From: Streptomyces typhae
Lineage (GTDB): Bacteria > Actinomycetota > Actinomycetes > Streptomycetales > Streptomycetaceae
Assembly: GCF_009755605.1 (NCBI RefSeq)
Contig: NZ_WPNZ01000002.1
Location: 234,184 to 298,183 of the forward strand
DNA length: 64,000 nucleotides
Direction of reading: 5' to 3'
In this document: one piece after another, positions 1 to 7,688 of the stretch
How the letters are laid out: each line of letters opens with the position of its first letter
Position numbering within the stretch: the stretch's first letter is position 1
Position numbers and translations under genes: made by a program
The notes under the pieces: generated by a model
Seen by the model: the letters and a program-made list of their open reading frames with translations, nothing else
What the model was told of the DNA's origin: nothing
Databases searched by the model: none

Positions 1-50
1 GCCCTGTTGTTGGCTTTCTACAGCGGAAGCCGAACAAGGGTGAGGTGGCT

Positions 51-236
51 ATGAATCGCACGAGGGAAAGAATTCGCAGCTCAGTAACCAAGTTCAACGG
101 TTGCATGCCTGTTCTGCTTGACACGTCTGGCATCATCCTGTTGTCGGGTTCCGCCATGATGATCCACATGGCGGCGGGAGTCGCTGCCGCGGGCATCGGC
201 TGCCTCGTCCTGAACTGGCGGATCTACGGCAGGTGA
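51..236 (+). CDS. Small predicted membrane protein upstream of portal
   Basis: 61 residues if started at ATG 51; an in-frame GTG at 45 would add two residues. GAGGT a few bases before ATG 51 favours that start. The C-terminal two thirds is hydrophobic (roughly residues 20-55, rich in Ile, Leu, Met, Ala and Gly), consistent with one or two membrane segments, and it ends in a short basic tail. It lies just before the portal gene, where terminase would be expected further upstream. No family recognised and no function assigned. Confidence 0.45.
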   Translation: MNRTRERIRSSVTKFNGCMPVLLDTSGIILLSGSAMMIHMAAGVAAAGIGCLVLNWRIYGR

Positions 237-251
237 CAGAGGGGAGGGCTG

Positions 252-1871
252 GTGGCCAGAACCCTCCTCGGCGCCCTCCTCAGCCGAACCGCCACCGCGA
301 ACCTCCCCGTCCCTCTCGTCGGCCGCGCGGCCACGTACGGCGCGTACATGCAGCGCCGCGACGCCGAGGGCCAGATGCGCGCCATGTCCGCAGTCGGGAC
401 CCTGTTCGCGATCGTCGACCGCACCTCGAACGCCACCGCGCTCGTGGACTGGAAGCTCTACCGCAAGGCCAGGTCCGGACGCGACGAGGACCGTGTGGAG
501 GTCACCTCGCACGCGGCCCTGGATCTGTGGAACCGGCCCAACCCGTTCATGCCGCGGCAGGAGTTCGTCGAGTCCAGCACGCAGCACTACGACCTCACCG
601 GCGAGACCGAGTGGGTCATCGCCCGGCGGCCCGGCGTGAGCATCCCGCTGGAGATGTGGCCGGTCCGTCCTGACCGCATGACGCCCGTGCCTGACCGGGA
701 GACCTTCCTGAAGGGCTGGGTGTACACGTCGCCCGACGGCGAGCAGATACCCCTTGGCCTCGACGAGGTCATTCAGCTCCGCCGGCCGAACCCCTTGGAC
801 CCGTACCGCGGGCTGTCGCCGGTGCTGTCGATCCTCCCTGACCTCGACACCAGCCGGTACGCGGCGGAGTGGTCGCGGGCCTTCTTCGTCAACAGCGCGC
901 AGCCGGGCGGGATCATCGAGGTCCCGCAGGCGCTCTCGGACCAGGAGTTCGACGAGCTGCGCGAGCGATGGAACGAACAGCACCGCGGCGTCGGCAACGC
1001 CCACCGCGTAGCGATCCTGGAGCACGGCAAGTGGGTCGACCGCACCATCAGCCAGCGGGACATGCAGTTCGTCGAGCTGCGCGGCGCCACTGCGGACCGG
1101 GTCCGCGAGGCGTACGGGATCTCGAAGACGGCGATCGGTGACTTCGAGGACATCAACCGGGCCTCCGCGCTCGCGGCCAAGAGCTGGTTCGCCGAGCAGA
1201 TGACGATCCCCCGCCTGGAGCGGATCAAGGCCGCGCTCAACCATGAGCTCCTGCCCATGTTCGGGCGGGCCGCCGAGGGCCTGGAGTTCGACTACGAGAA
1301 CCCCGTCCCGCCGGACGCCGAGACCGAGGCGACCACGCTCACCGCGAAGGTCGGCGCGGCGGCGGCGCTGATCGAAGCGGGGGCGTACGGCCCGGCTGTG
1401 CTCGAAGCGTTCGACCTGCCGGAGATCCAGTTCGGCGCTCCCGGAGCCGACCCGGACCGGGAGCTCCTCATCAAGCTGGTGACCAGGGCCCCGCTGCTCG
1501 CCCCGACAATCTTGCCCATGTTGGGGTTCGACGTGCCGGAGAAGCCGACGACGGACGCGCCGCCCCCGCAGGACGAGCCCGCCCCCACGCCTCCCGCCGA
1601 CGACGAGCCGGTGGACGCATGGGGTACCGCCGTCGCCGGGCTCCTCGGCGAGGACGTCGAGGCCGCGATGCGGTACGAGGCCGTGGCCCACATCGACGAC
1701 AACACGTGCGGCCCGTGTGCGGACAACGACGGCCGCGTCTACCGCAACCGCGCGCAGGCCTACAAGGACTACCCGGGCGGCCGGGGCTACGTGAAGTGCG
1801 TCGGAGCCGAGCACGGCAACGAGTGCCGGTGCGTTGTCCGCAAGCGGAAGAAGACGAGGGACGACGAATGA
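252..1871 (+). CDS. Phage portal protein (HK97 type) with MuF-like C-terminal domain
   Basis: 539 residues from GTG 252. Portal proteins form the dodecameric ring at one capsid vertex, through which DNA enters and leaves and to which the tail attaches. Residues about 30-390 have the HK97/lambda-type portal pattern, including the stretch with GGIIEVPQALS and the later GDFEDINRASA region. A Pro/Asp-rich linker around residues 430-455 leads to about 80 residues containing a CxxC pair followed by DNDGRVYRNR, and ending in an ECRCVVRKR tail. That arrangement resembles the C-terminal cysteine motif of Mu F-type head morphogenesis proteins. The stop overlaps the protease start (ATGA), indicating translational coupling. 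The portal call is strong; the MuF-like call is by motif only. Confidence 0.92.
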   Translation: MARTLLGALLSRTATANLPVPLVGRAATYGAYMQRRDAEGQMRAMSAVGTLFAIVDRTSNATALVDWKLYRKARSGRDEDRVEVTSHAALDLWNRPNPFMPRQEFVESSTQHYDLTGETEWVIARRPGVSIPLEMWPVRPDRMTPVPDRETFLKGWVYTSPDGEQIPLGLDEVIQLRRPNPLDPYRGLSPVLSILPDLDTSRYAAEWSRAFFVNSAQPGGIIEVPQALSDQEFDELRERWNEQHRGVGNAHRVAILEHGKWVDRTISQRDMQFVELRGATADRVREAYGISKTAIGDFEDINRASALAAKSWFAEQMTIPRLERIKAALNHELLPMFGRAAEGLEFDYENPVPPDAETEATTLTAKVGAAAALIEAGAYGPAVLEAFDLPEIQFGAPGADPDRELLIKLVTRAPLLAPTILPMLGFDVPEKPTTDAPPPQDEPAPTPPADDEPVDAWGTAVAGLLGEDVEAAMRYEAVAHIDDNTCGPCADNDGRVYRNRAQAYKDYPGGRGYVKCVGAEHGNECRCVVRKRKKTRDDE

Positions 1872-2980
1872 TCAACTTCCCCGCGAACCTCGCCTCGTTC
1901 GTCGCCCGGCAGCGGGAGCAGGCCGACAAGCAGCGCGCCCAGCTCGGCATCGAAGCTCGGTCCTGGTACCGCATCAGCAACACGGCGGACCCGGACGAGG
2001 CCGAGGTGATGCTGTACGACGAGATCGGCGGCTTCTGGGGAGCGACGGCCGACGACTTCATCGCCGACCTGAAGCAGATCACCGCCCCTCGCATGCGGGT
2101 CAGGGTGAACTCACCGGGCGGCTCAGTGTTCGAAGGCGTAGCCATCGCGAACGCGATCCGCTCCCACCCCGCGACCGTCACCGTCCAGGTCGACGGCATC
2201 GCCGCGAGCATCGCCTCCGTCATCGCGATGGCCGGAGACCGCGTGGTCATGGCCCCGCAGACCATGATGATGATCCACGACGCGGCCGGGATCTGCATGG
2301 GCAACGCCGCGGACATGGCCGAGATGGAAGAACTCCTCGACCTCATCTCCGACAACATCGCCGACGCCTACGCCGCCCGTGCGGGCGGCACCCGCGAGCA
2401 GTGGCGCGAGCGGATGCGCGCGGAGACCTGGTACCTCCCCGAGGACGCCGTCGAAGCCGGGCTGGCCGAGGAGTGCCTGCCGATCCCGAAGAAGAGCGGC
2501 ACCGCCCCGGAGCCCGACGAGGGCGAAGAGGAGCCGGAGATGCGGCGCCGCTTCGACCTGACCGCGTACGGCTACACCGGCCCGCGGCGCCCGGACACCC
2601 CGAAGCCCGCGCCCGGCCCGCCCCGCGCGGCGGACCCGACGCCCGAGACCCCCTCGCCGCAGCTGGTGGTCAGCCTGGCTGATCTCCTCGGTGAGGCGGC
2701 GGTGGCCACGCTCCGGGCCGCCGTGACGGCGCCGGCCGAGCCCACCGCACCGGCCGGCGCCGATCCCGCCGTTGAGGAAGGCCGCGTACCAGTCACGGAC
2801 AGCGCGGAGGAACGTACTGACGCCACCGCGCCTGCCGCAGAGCCCGTCCCTGAGACGCCAGACAACGACTGGGCGGCCGTGGTCGCCCACCTCATCCCAG
2901 AGCCCGACCCGTGGGCCGCGCTCACATCCCACCTGACCCACCCCACGGCGTCGTCCAGCGCGGCGACGGAAGCAGCCTGA
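1868..2980 (+). CDS. ClpP/S49-type prohead protease
   Basis: 370 residues from ATG 1868, which overlaps the portal stop. The core (residues about 30-220) has the ClpP fold signature: a NSPGGSVFEG loop at 81-90, the nucleophile in GIAAS (Ser114) and the catalytic His137 in MMMIHDA. Proteases of this class process the scaffold and capsid precursors inside the prohead. About 150 residues after the protease core are Pro/Ala/Glu-rich with low complexity and may be the scaffold part, a common arrangement in actinophages. It sits directly before the capsid gene, separated by 9 bases containing GGAGG. Confidence 0.9.
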   Translation: MINFPANLASFVARQREQADKQRAQLGIEARSWYRISNTADPDEAEVMLYDEIGGFWGATADDFIADLKQITAPRMRVRVNSPGGSVFEGVAIANAIRSHPATVTVQVDGIAASIASVIAMAGDRVVMAPQTMMMIHDAAGICMGNAADMAEMEELLDLISDNIADAYAARAGGTREQWRERMRAETWYLPEDAVEAGLAEECLPIPKKSGTAPEPDEGEEEPEMRRRFDLTAYGYTGPRRPDTPKPAPGPPRAADPTPETPSPQLVVSLADLLGEAAVATLRAAVTAPAEPTAPAGADPAVEEGRVPVTDSAEERTDATAPAAEPVPETPDNDWAAVVAHLIPEPDPWAALTSHLTHPTASSSAATEAA

Positions 2981-2989
2981 GGAGGCACT

Positions 2990-4339
2990 GTGGCTACACC
3001 GACCATCCCGCGCGACGCCAGCGAGCTGGAAGACGCGCTCGGCGACACCGCGACGCTCAAGGACATCGTCAAGTCGCCGGAGACGCTGAAGGACTTCATC
3101 GTCGACTACGCCAAGGCGCAGCAGAAGCACGACCCCGGCATCGAGCAGCAGATCCGCGAGGAGACCCAGAAGCAGTTCGCGGACGTCCTTCGCAACGACA
3201 AGCTCCTCAACGAGATCAACCGGCTGAACCTCGACCCCACCGGTGGCCCCGTCGCCCGCTCCAAGCACTACAACGCCAAGGCCCCGGGCGCCTCCCTCGA
3301 CAAGGACTTCGGGAACTGGGGCAAGTTCCTCGCCTCCACCTGGGACGGAGCCAAGGGCGCCGCCGCGATGACGGCGCAGGACGACATCTCTCGCATCCAG
3401 AACGCGTTCGGCTCCTCGGTGCCCTCCGATGGCGGGTTCCTCATCCCCGAGGTGCTTCGCGCCGAACTGCTGCGGGTCGCGCTGGAGATGGCGGTCGTCC
3501 GCTCCCGGGCCCGCGTGGTCCCCATGGAGTCCCTCACCGTCCCGTACCCGATGCTCGACTCCACGTCGAACGCCTCCTCGGTGTACGGCGGCGTCGTCGG
3601 CTACTGGACCGAGGAAGGTGGAACCCTCACCGACTCCTCTCCGACCTTCGGGCGGATCGAGCTGGTCGCGAAGAAGCTCACCCTCTACTCCGAGGTCCCC
3701 AACGAGCTGTACCGCGACAGCCTCATCAGCCTCGAACAGTTCATGAACGAGTCCTACCCCGAAGCCCTCGCCTGGTTCGAGGACGTCGCGTTCACCTCCG
3801 GCAACGGTGTGGGGCAGCCGCTCGGTTACCTCAACGCGCCGGCTGCTGTGTCGGTGGCGAAGGAATCCGGGCAGGCGGCGGACACGATCGTCTGGGAGAA
3901 CCTGGTCAAGATGTACGCCCGCATGCTGCCGTCCAGCATGCAGCGCGCGGTGTGGGTGGCGAACAACGACACCTTCCCCGAGCTCGCGACCATGGCCCTG
4001 TCCGTCGGTACGGGCGGGTCGGCGGTCTGGATCGGTGATGGCGGCGGTGAGGCGGCTCCGCCGATGCGGATCCTCGGCCGTCCCGTGATCTTCACGGAGA
4101 AGGTGTCGACCGTAGGTGACGCCGGTGACATCAACCTCGTGGACTTCGGCTACTACCTGATCGGTGACCGGCAGGCGATGCAGTCGGAGACATCGGCGCA
4201 CTTCAAGTTCGGCAACGACAAGACGGCGCTCAGGGTGATCGAGCGGGTGGATGGCACCCCGTGGATCAAGTCGGCGATCACGCCGAAGACCGGCAGCAGC
4301 ACCCTCAGCCCGTTCGTGAAGATCGCGAACCGAGCCTGA
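2990..4339 (+). CDS. Major capsid protein (HK97 fold)
   Basis: 449 residues from GTG 2990, preceded by a GGAGG Shine-Dalgarno at 2981-2985. The N-terminal 110 or so residues are charged and helical, matching the delta/scaffold domain that the upstream protease normally removes. The rest matches phage_capsid family features: a GGFLIPEVL strand near residue 150, a P-domain-like region, and a C-terminal segment with YYLIGDRQAM. The length is typical of HK97-type precursors. Builds the icosahedral shell. Confidence 0.92.
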   Translation: MATPTIPRDASELEDALGDTATLKDIVKSPETLKDFIVDYAKAQQKHDPGIEQQIREETQKQFADVLRNDKLLNEINRLNLDPTGGPVARSKHYNAKAPGASLDKDFGNWGKFLASTWDGAKGAAAMTAQDDISRIQNAFGSSVPSDGGFLIPEVLRAELLRVALEMAVVRSRARVVPMESLTVPYPMLDSTSNASSVYGGVVGYWTEEGGTLTDSSPTFGRIELVAKKLTLYSEVPNELYRDSLISLEQFMNESYPEALAWFEDVAFTSGNGVGQPLGYLNAPAAVSVAKESGQAADTIVWENLVKMYARMLPSSMQRAVWVANNDTFPELATMALSVGTGGSAVWIGDGGGEAAPPMRILGRPVIFTEKVSTVGDAGDINLVDFGYYLIGDRQAMQSETSAHFKFGNDKTALRVIERVDGTPWIKSAITPKTGSSTLSPFVKIANRA

Positions 4340-4350
4340 TCCGCCAGCCT

Positions 4351-4374
4351 CGGCCAGCAGTCACGCCCTGGCCG
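4351..4374 (+). terminator. Hairpin after capsid gene
   Basis: A 7-bp stem (CGGCCAG at 4351-4357, CTGGCCG at 4368-4374) with a 10-base loop lies between capsid and the next gene. There is no T tract, so it may be an attenuating terminator or RNA-processing hairpin that sets a high capsid-to-downstream ratio. Weak evidence. Confidence 0.3.
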
Positions 4375-4418
4375 GGGCCTCATCCGCAGAGGCAATCAAC
4401 CCCCTCAAGGAGGGCACC

Positions 4419-4832
4419 ATGCGAGGACTCGGACGGGTCTTCAACGTCATCCCGGCAGCGTCCGGCGTGCACATCCCACTCACCAACGCGAGCGCCATCA
4501 GTTTCGTCACCTACGAGGACGACGGCACCACCATCGCCACCATCAAGGAATCGGTGGACGGCGCCTCCGAGCAGGCCCTGGACTGCGACGTCTACCCCCA
4601 CAAGGCCCCGGGTGTCGGCGGCACGTGGACGGCGATGGCCGAGCAGGACGACACGCTCGCGCTCGGCGGCGACACCACCAACGACTGCATGGTCTTCACC
4701 GTCGACGCGAGCCAGCTCTCGGACGGCTTCAACTGCGTCGAGGTCACCGTTGACGGCGGCATCTGCATCGCGCTGCTCCACGACCTCACCTCCGGCCGTA
4801 AGCCCGCCAACCTGCCGCGCAACGTGGTCTGA
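4419..4832 (+). CDS. Small phage head protein, function unknown
   Basis: 137 residues from ATG 4419, with AAGGAGG about 10 bases before it. Acidic, with predicted beta structure and no membrane segment. Its place directly after the capsid gene suggests a head decoration or minor capsid protein, but I recognise no family. Four Cys are present (two in the middle, two near the C-terminus), unusual for a virion protein made in the cytoplasm. The role is positional inference only. Confidence 0.65.
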   Translation: MRGLGRVFNVIPAASGVHIPLTNASAISFVTYEDDGTTIATIKESVDGASEQALDCDVYPHKAPGVGGTWTAMAEQDDTLALGGDTTNDCMVFTVDASQLSDGFNCVEVTVDGGICIALLHDLTSGRKPANLPRNVV

Positions 4833-4849
4833 GAAGGGAGTACTGAGAC

Positions 4850-5320
4850 ATGAGCACTCTCATCCAGGGCGACCAGGTCCGGGCGCTGCTGCGCGGGATC
4901 AAGGTGTCGCGGGCCACCGCGGCGCTGCCGCAGACCGCGGCCGGGGCGCTGTTCACGGTGTCCGGCGGCAAGGTCCTCATCACCGGCCTCGTGGGCGAGG
5001 TCACCACCGTCATCCAGACTCAGGCCGACAACACGAAGCTGACCTTCGACCCAGCCGACGCCGGGGCGACGCAGGATCTGTGCGCGGTCCTCGACATCAC
5101 CGCGGACGCTGTCGGGACCATGTACTCGGTCACCGGGACGCCGGGCACGGCGATGCAGGACGCGCTGAACTTCCTGCCGTCGAACAAGGTCCCGGCGCAG
5201 CCCATCGTGCTGAAGCCGGGCTCGATCCTGCTGGACTGCGCTGCCTCGAACACCGGCAGCGTGAAGTGGGAGCTGACGTATATCCCGCTCGACAACGGCG
5301 CGTCCGTGGCGGCGGTCTGA
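4850..5320 (+). CDS. Head-associated structural protein, function unknown
   Basis: 156 residues from ATG 4850, preceded by a GAAGGGAG-type ribosome site. Rich in Ala, Gly, Val and Thr, with alternating beta-type hydrophobicity and a DPADAGATQDL loop near the middle. It resembles small beta-rich head decoration proteins encoded between capsid and connector genes in actinophages. It ends one base before the next ATG, so the genes are probably translationally coupled. Family not certain. Confidence 0.65.
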   Translation: MSTLIQGDQVRALLRGIKVSRATAALPQTAAGALFTVSGGKVLITGLVGEVTTVIQTQADNTKLTFDPADAGATQDLCAVLDITADAVGTMYSVTGTPGTAMQDALNFLPSNKVPAQPIVLKPGSILLDCAASNTGSVKWELTYIPLDNGASVAAV

Positions 5321-5321
5321 G

Positions 5322-5741
5322 ATGGCGCTGAGGCGATGCCGGGAGTGCACGACACGGTTCGCGGTGGGCCTCCTGGTATGCCCGCACTGCCGATCAACAG
5401 ATCACGAGGAGGACGGCGCCATGCCGAAGATCACCCGCCACGGCGGCCCCACCATCGCAGGCGCGGAGGTTACGGGCGGCGCGTGGAGCGACGAGGACAC
5501 GCCGGACGGATGGCCGGAGTCCGCCGAGGAGGGAGGTGAGGAGTCATCTCCTGGGAGCAGCTCCTCAACATCATCCGAGAAGGACGAGACCTCGCCCGAG
5601 CAGAGCGAGACGCCCCGCCCGTCGCGTGCCCGAACGACGGCGAGCCGCTCAAAAAAGGACCGGACGGCGAACTCTTCTGCGAGTGGGACGGATGGCGGCC
5701 CCGAGGACGATACGTCGGCGACGGGCTCCGCTGACGCGTAG
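5322..5741 (+). CDS. Zinc-ribbon N-terminus with Ser/Glu-rich tail, phage protein
   Basis: 139 residues from ATG 5322, coupled to the stop of the previous gene. Residues 1-25 contain two CxxC pairs (CREC and CPHC), a zinc-ribbon pattern. The rest is disordered and rich in Ser, Glu, Thr and Pro. A second in-frame ATG at 5421 has a strong GAGGAGGA in front and would give a 106-residue protein without the zinc ribbon; both forms may be made. In codons TCA AAA AAG at 5649-5657 there is a perfect A_AAA_AAG slippery heptamer that would move ribosomes into the -1 frame, the frame of the nested ORF described next. Similar Ser-rich proteins occur at this position in Streptomyces phages, from memory. 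Confidence 0.65.
   Translation: MALRRCRECTTRFAVGLLVCPHCRSTDHEEDGAMPKITRHGGPTIAGAEVTGGAWSDEDTPDGWPESAEEGGEESSPGSSSSTSSEKDETSPEQSETPRPSRARTTASRSKKDRTANSSASGTDGGPEDDTSATGSADA
5532..5542 (+). promoter_or_regulatory. Perfect Shine-Dalgarno without a canonical start codon
   Basis: GGAGGTGA at 5532-5539 is an exact complement of the anti-Shine-Dalgarno end of 16S rRNA. The only ORF at suitable distance in the -1 frame has GTC at 5543 and ATC at 5546 where ATG or GTG would be expected. The site lies inside the preceding gene, where so good a ribosome site is not needed. Confidence 0.5.
5546..5734 (+). CDS. Nested phage ORF with probable ATC start
   Basis: 62 codons open in the -1 frame relative to the gene at 5322-5741, after a TGA at 5537. 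The product starts ISWEQLLNIIREGRDLARAE and continues with VACPNDGEPL and then FCEWDGWRP, giving an amphipathic helix followed by a small Cys motif. This looks like a genuine folded protein and resembles short proteins found next to connector genes in actinophages, from memory. No ATG, GTG, TTG or CTG occurs anywhere in the ORF. The best start is ATC 5546, six bases after the perfect GGAGGTGA; GTC 5543 is an alternative. Alternatively its C-terminal 27 codons are reached by -1 slippage at AAAAAAG 5651-5657. Confidence 0.5.
   Translation: MSWEQLLNIIREGRDLARAERDAPPVACPNDGEPLKKGPDGELFCEWDGWRPRGRYVGDGLR
5651..5657 (+). other. Slippery heptamer A_AAA_AAG
   Basis: In the reading frame of 5322-5741 the codons are TCA AAA AAG, the classic -1 slippery arrangement. 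A shift here enters the nested ORF and terminates at TGA 5732-5734. Such A runs are rare in this GC-rich DNA. No obvious stimulatory stem was modelled. Confidence 0.4.
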
Positions 5742-5782
5742 GCACTGGACAGCAGCGACACGACGAGAGGAGGTGACGAGAG

Positions 5783-6841
5783 ATGACCCAGCCCTGGTAC
5801 GCGACCCGCGAGGAGATCAAGGCCGAGCTGGACGTGCGGGAGACCGCGCGCAGCAACGCCCGGATCGACCGGGCGCTCGACGACGCCACCGATGCCGTGC
5901 ACGGCCTGTGCCACCGCACCTTCTACCCGGTCGCGGCAACCCGCTATTTCGACTGGCCCAACAGCCAGTCGGGGACGTCGTGGCGGCTGTGGCTGGACGC
6001 CAGCGAGGTCGTTTCCGTCACCAGCCTCGTCTCCGGCGGCGCCACGATCCCGGACACCGACTACTTCCTGGAGCCCAACGTCTCCGGGCCGCCGTACAAC
6101 CGGATCGAAATCGATCTCGCGTCCAGCGCTGCGCTCGGCGGCGGCGACACGCACCAGCGGGACGTTGGTATCAGCGGCGTGTGGGCAGGCTGCGCCCTCG
6201 TCGAGACGCAGGCTGGGGCCACCGTCGAGGGCCTCGACGCATCCGAGACGGGCATCGACGTGGATGCCGCCACGGCTGCTGCGGTCGGCGTCGGCAGCCT
6301 GCTGCGTATCGACAGCGAGCGCGTCATCGTCTCCGGCCGCTCCCAGCTCGACACCGGCCAGACCCTGGGTGGTGGGGGCCTGACCATCCAGAACAGCGCC
6401 GTCACCGTGGCCGTGGCAAGCGGCGCGGCGTTCGCGGTCGGGGAGACGATCCTCATCGACGGCGAACGCATGCGAGTCGACGACATCGCGGGCAACACCC
6501 TGGTGGTGACACGGGCGTGGGACGGCTCGGCGATCGCAGCGCACAGCGTCGGGGCCACGATCTACGCCCCGCGGACGCTGACGGTGCAGCGCGCCGCGCT
6601 CGGTACCACCGCCGCCACCCACAACTCCGGGGCCAGCGTGCACCGGTGGGACCCGCCCGGCCCCGTCAGGCAGCTCTCCGTCGCCGAGGCGCTCACCAGC
6701 CTCCTGCAGGGCCGCTCCGGGTACGCGCGGACGGCCGGCACCGGTGAGTGGGAGCGCGAGACGACCGGCCGCGGTCTGAAGGACTTGCGCGAGCGCGTGT
6801 ACGCCAGCCACGGGCGCAAGGCCCGAGTCAGGAGCGTGTGA
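5783..6841 (+). CDS. Head-tail connector protein with large insertion
   Basis: 352 residues from ATG 5783, with AGGAGGTGA just upstream. The N-terminus (WYATREEIKAELDV, then DATDAVHGLCHRTFYP) matches gp6-like head-tail connectors, which form the ring under the portal. Family members are usually 100-200 residues. The extra length is a repeated beta-rich insert (about residues 145-285) that contains two similar stretches, LLRIDSERVIV and ILIDGERMRV. The C-terminal part (VRQLSVAEALTSLLQGRSGY) returns to connector-like helix. The stop is followed one base later by the next GTG. Confidence 0.75.
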   Translation: MTQPWYATREEIKAELDVRETARSNARIDRALDDATDAVHGLCHRTFYPVAATRYFDWPNSQSGTSWRLWLDASEVVSVTSLVSGGATIPDTDYFLEPNVSGPPYNRIEIDLASSAALGGGDTHQRDVGISGVWAGCALVETQAGATVEGLDASETGIDVDAATAAAVGVGSLLRIDSERVIVSGRSQLDTGQTLGGGGLTIQNSAVTVAVASGAAFAVGETILIDGERMRVDDIAGNTLVVTRAWDGSAIAAHSVGATIYAPRTLTVQRAALGTTAATHNSGASVHRWDPPGPVRQLSVAEALTSLLQGRSGYARTAGTGEWERETTGRGLKDLRERVYASHGRKARVRSV

Positions 6842-6842
6842 C

Positions 6843-7217
6843 GTGCTGCTCGACGTCTCCACCCGCGCGACCGGGCCCTTGTTCGACGGCCGTGCCCGCG
6901 CTGCCGCGAACGCCTACGTCAACCGCCTGGAGCGGCAGCTCGCCGAGGAGGGTCTGAACATCCTCCGTGTCGAGATGCGCGCGGTGTTCCGGAACCCGAC
7001 GGGCTACTACGAGTCCCGCTGCCGCGTCGAGGACGGGCGGCGGATCACGGACAGCCGGGTCGTGTACGGGCCGTGGCTGGCGGGGGTGGGCTCACGGAAT
7101 TTCCCGGTGACCAGGTTCAAGGGCTATGACCACTGGATCCGTACGCGCCACCAGCTCAACGAGCGCAAGGTCGGCTTGGGTGAGCGGCTGTTGCGCCGGT
7201 ACACGGGACGGATGTGA
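6843..7217 (+). CDS. Head-tail joining / neck protein
   Basis: 124 residues from GTG 6843. Basic protein with a helical N-terminus and a central motif ending in FKGYDHWIRTRHQLNER. By position between the connector and tail terminator it corresponds to HK97 gp10-like or neck proteins that seal the filled head and receive the tail. Functional assignment rests on gene order and general composition, not on catalytic motifs. Confidence 0.6.
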   Translation: MLLDVSTRATGPLFDGRARAAANAYVNRLERQLAEEGLNILRVEMRAVFRNPTGYYESRCRVEDGRRITDSRVVYGPWLAGVGSRNFPVTRFKGYDHWIRTRHQLNERKVGLGERLLRRYTGRM

Positions 7218-7223
7218 TGTGCC

Positions 7224-7688
7224 GTGACTCTTGATCTGCGCGTCTACCGCTCCCGGGCCACCTCGCACGCCCAGGCCACCGGCTTGTTCGGCCAGGTGCT
7301 GGGGCACGAGCCAGTCTCGGCGCCCGGGAGCGGGCTCACCGCCGCCTACTGGGTGTCCCGCATCGGCCCGGTCCCGCCGGGCTCGGGGCTCACGGCGACG
7401 ACCGCGCGCCTGGAGCTCATGGGTCGCCTGCTCATGCCTGCGGACACCGAGCCGCCGGACGAGGTGGATCTCGCGGTGACGGATGCCGTGGACGCGCTGG
7501 TAACGGCGTACACCGGCGACCTGGACTTCGGGGACAGCGTCCGCAACGTCGACGTGCTCGGCGCCCACGGCGCCCCGCTCCAGGCTCAGTTCGGCTACGC
7601 GACCTTCCAGGGCGGGACCACGTACCGGGTCGCAACCCTCACCATCCCGCTGATCATCAACGACGCTTGGGGGCAGGCGTATGGCTAA
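7224..7688 (+). CDS. Tail terminator / completion-like protein
   Basis: 154 residues, GTG start. Mixed alpha/beta composition with an Asp/Val-rich helix (DLAVTDAVDALVTAYTGDL) followed by beta strands ending PLIINDAWGQAYG. The position, immediately before the tube gene and overlapping its start by 8 bases, matches tail-terminator proteins that cap the tube and join it to the head. Called by synteny. Confidence 0.55.
   Translation: MTLDLRVYRSRATSHAQATGLFGQVLGHEPVSAPGSGLTAAYWVSRIGPVPPGSGLTATTARLELMGRLLMPADTEPPDEVDLAVTDAVDALVTAYTGDLDFGDSVRNVDVLGAHGAPLQAQFGYATFQGGTTYRVATLTIPLIINDAWGQAYG

Noticed and set aside
81..1814. Long open frame antisense to the portal gene
   Set aside because: Very Arg/Gly/Val-rich translation with no motif; a typical shadow of GC-rich codon bias opposite a well-supported portal gene.
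2123..4201. Long open frame antisense to protease and capsid genes
   Set aside because: Spans two strong genes on the other strand with no ribosome site or domain, so it is a composition artefact.
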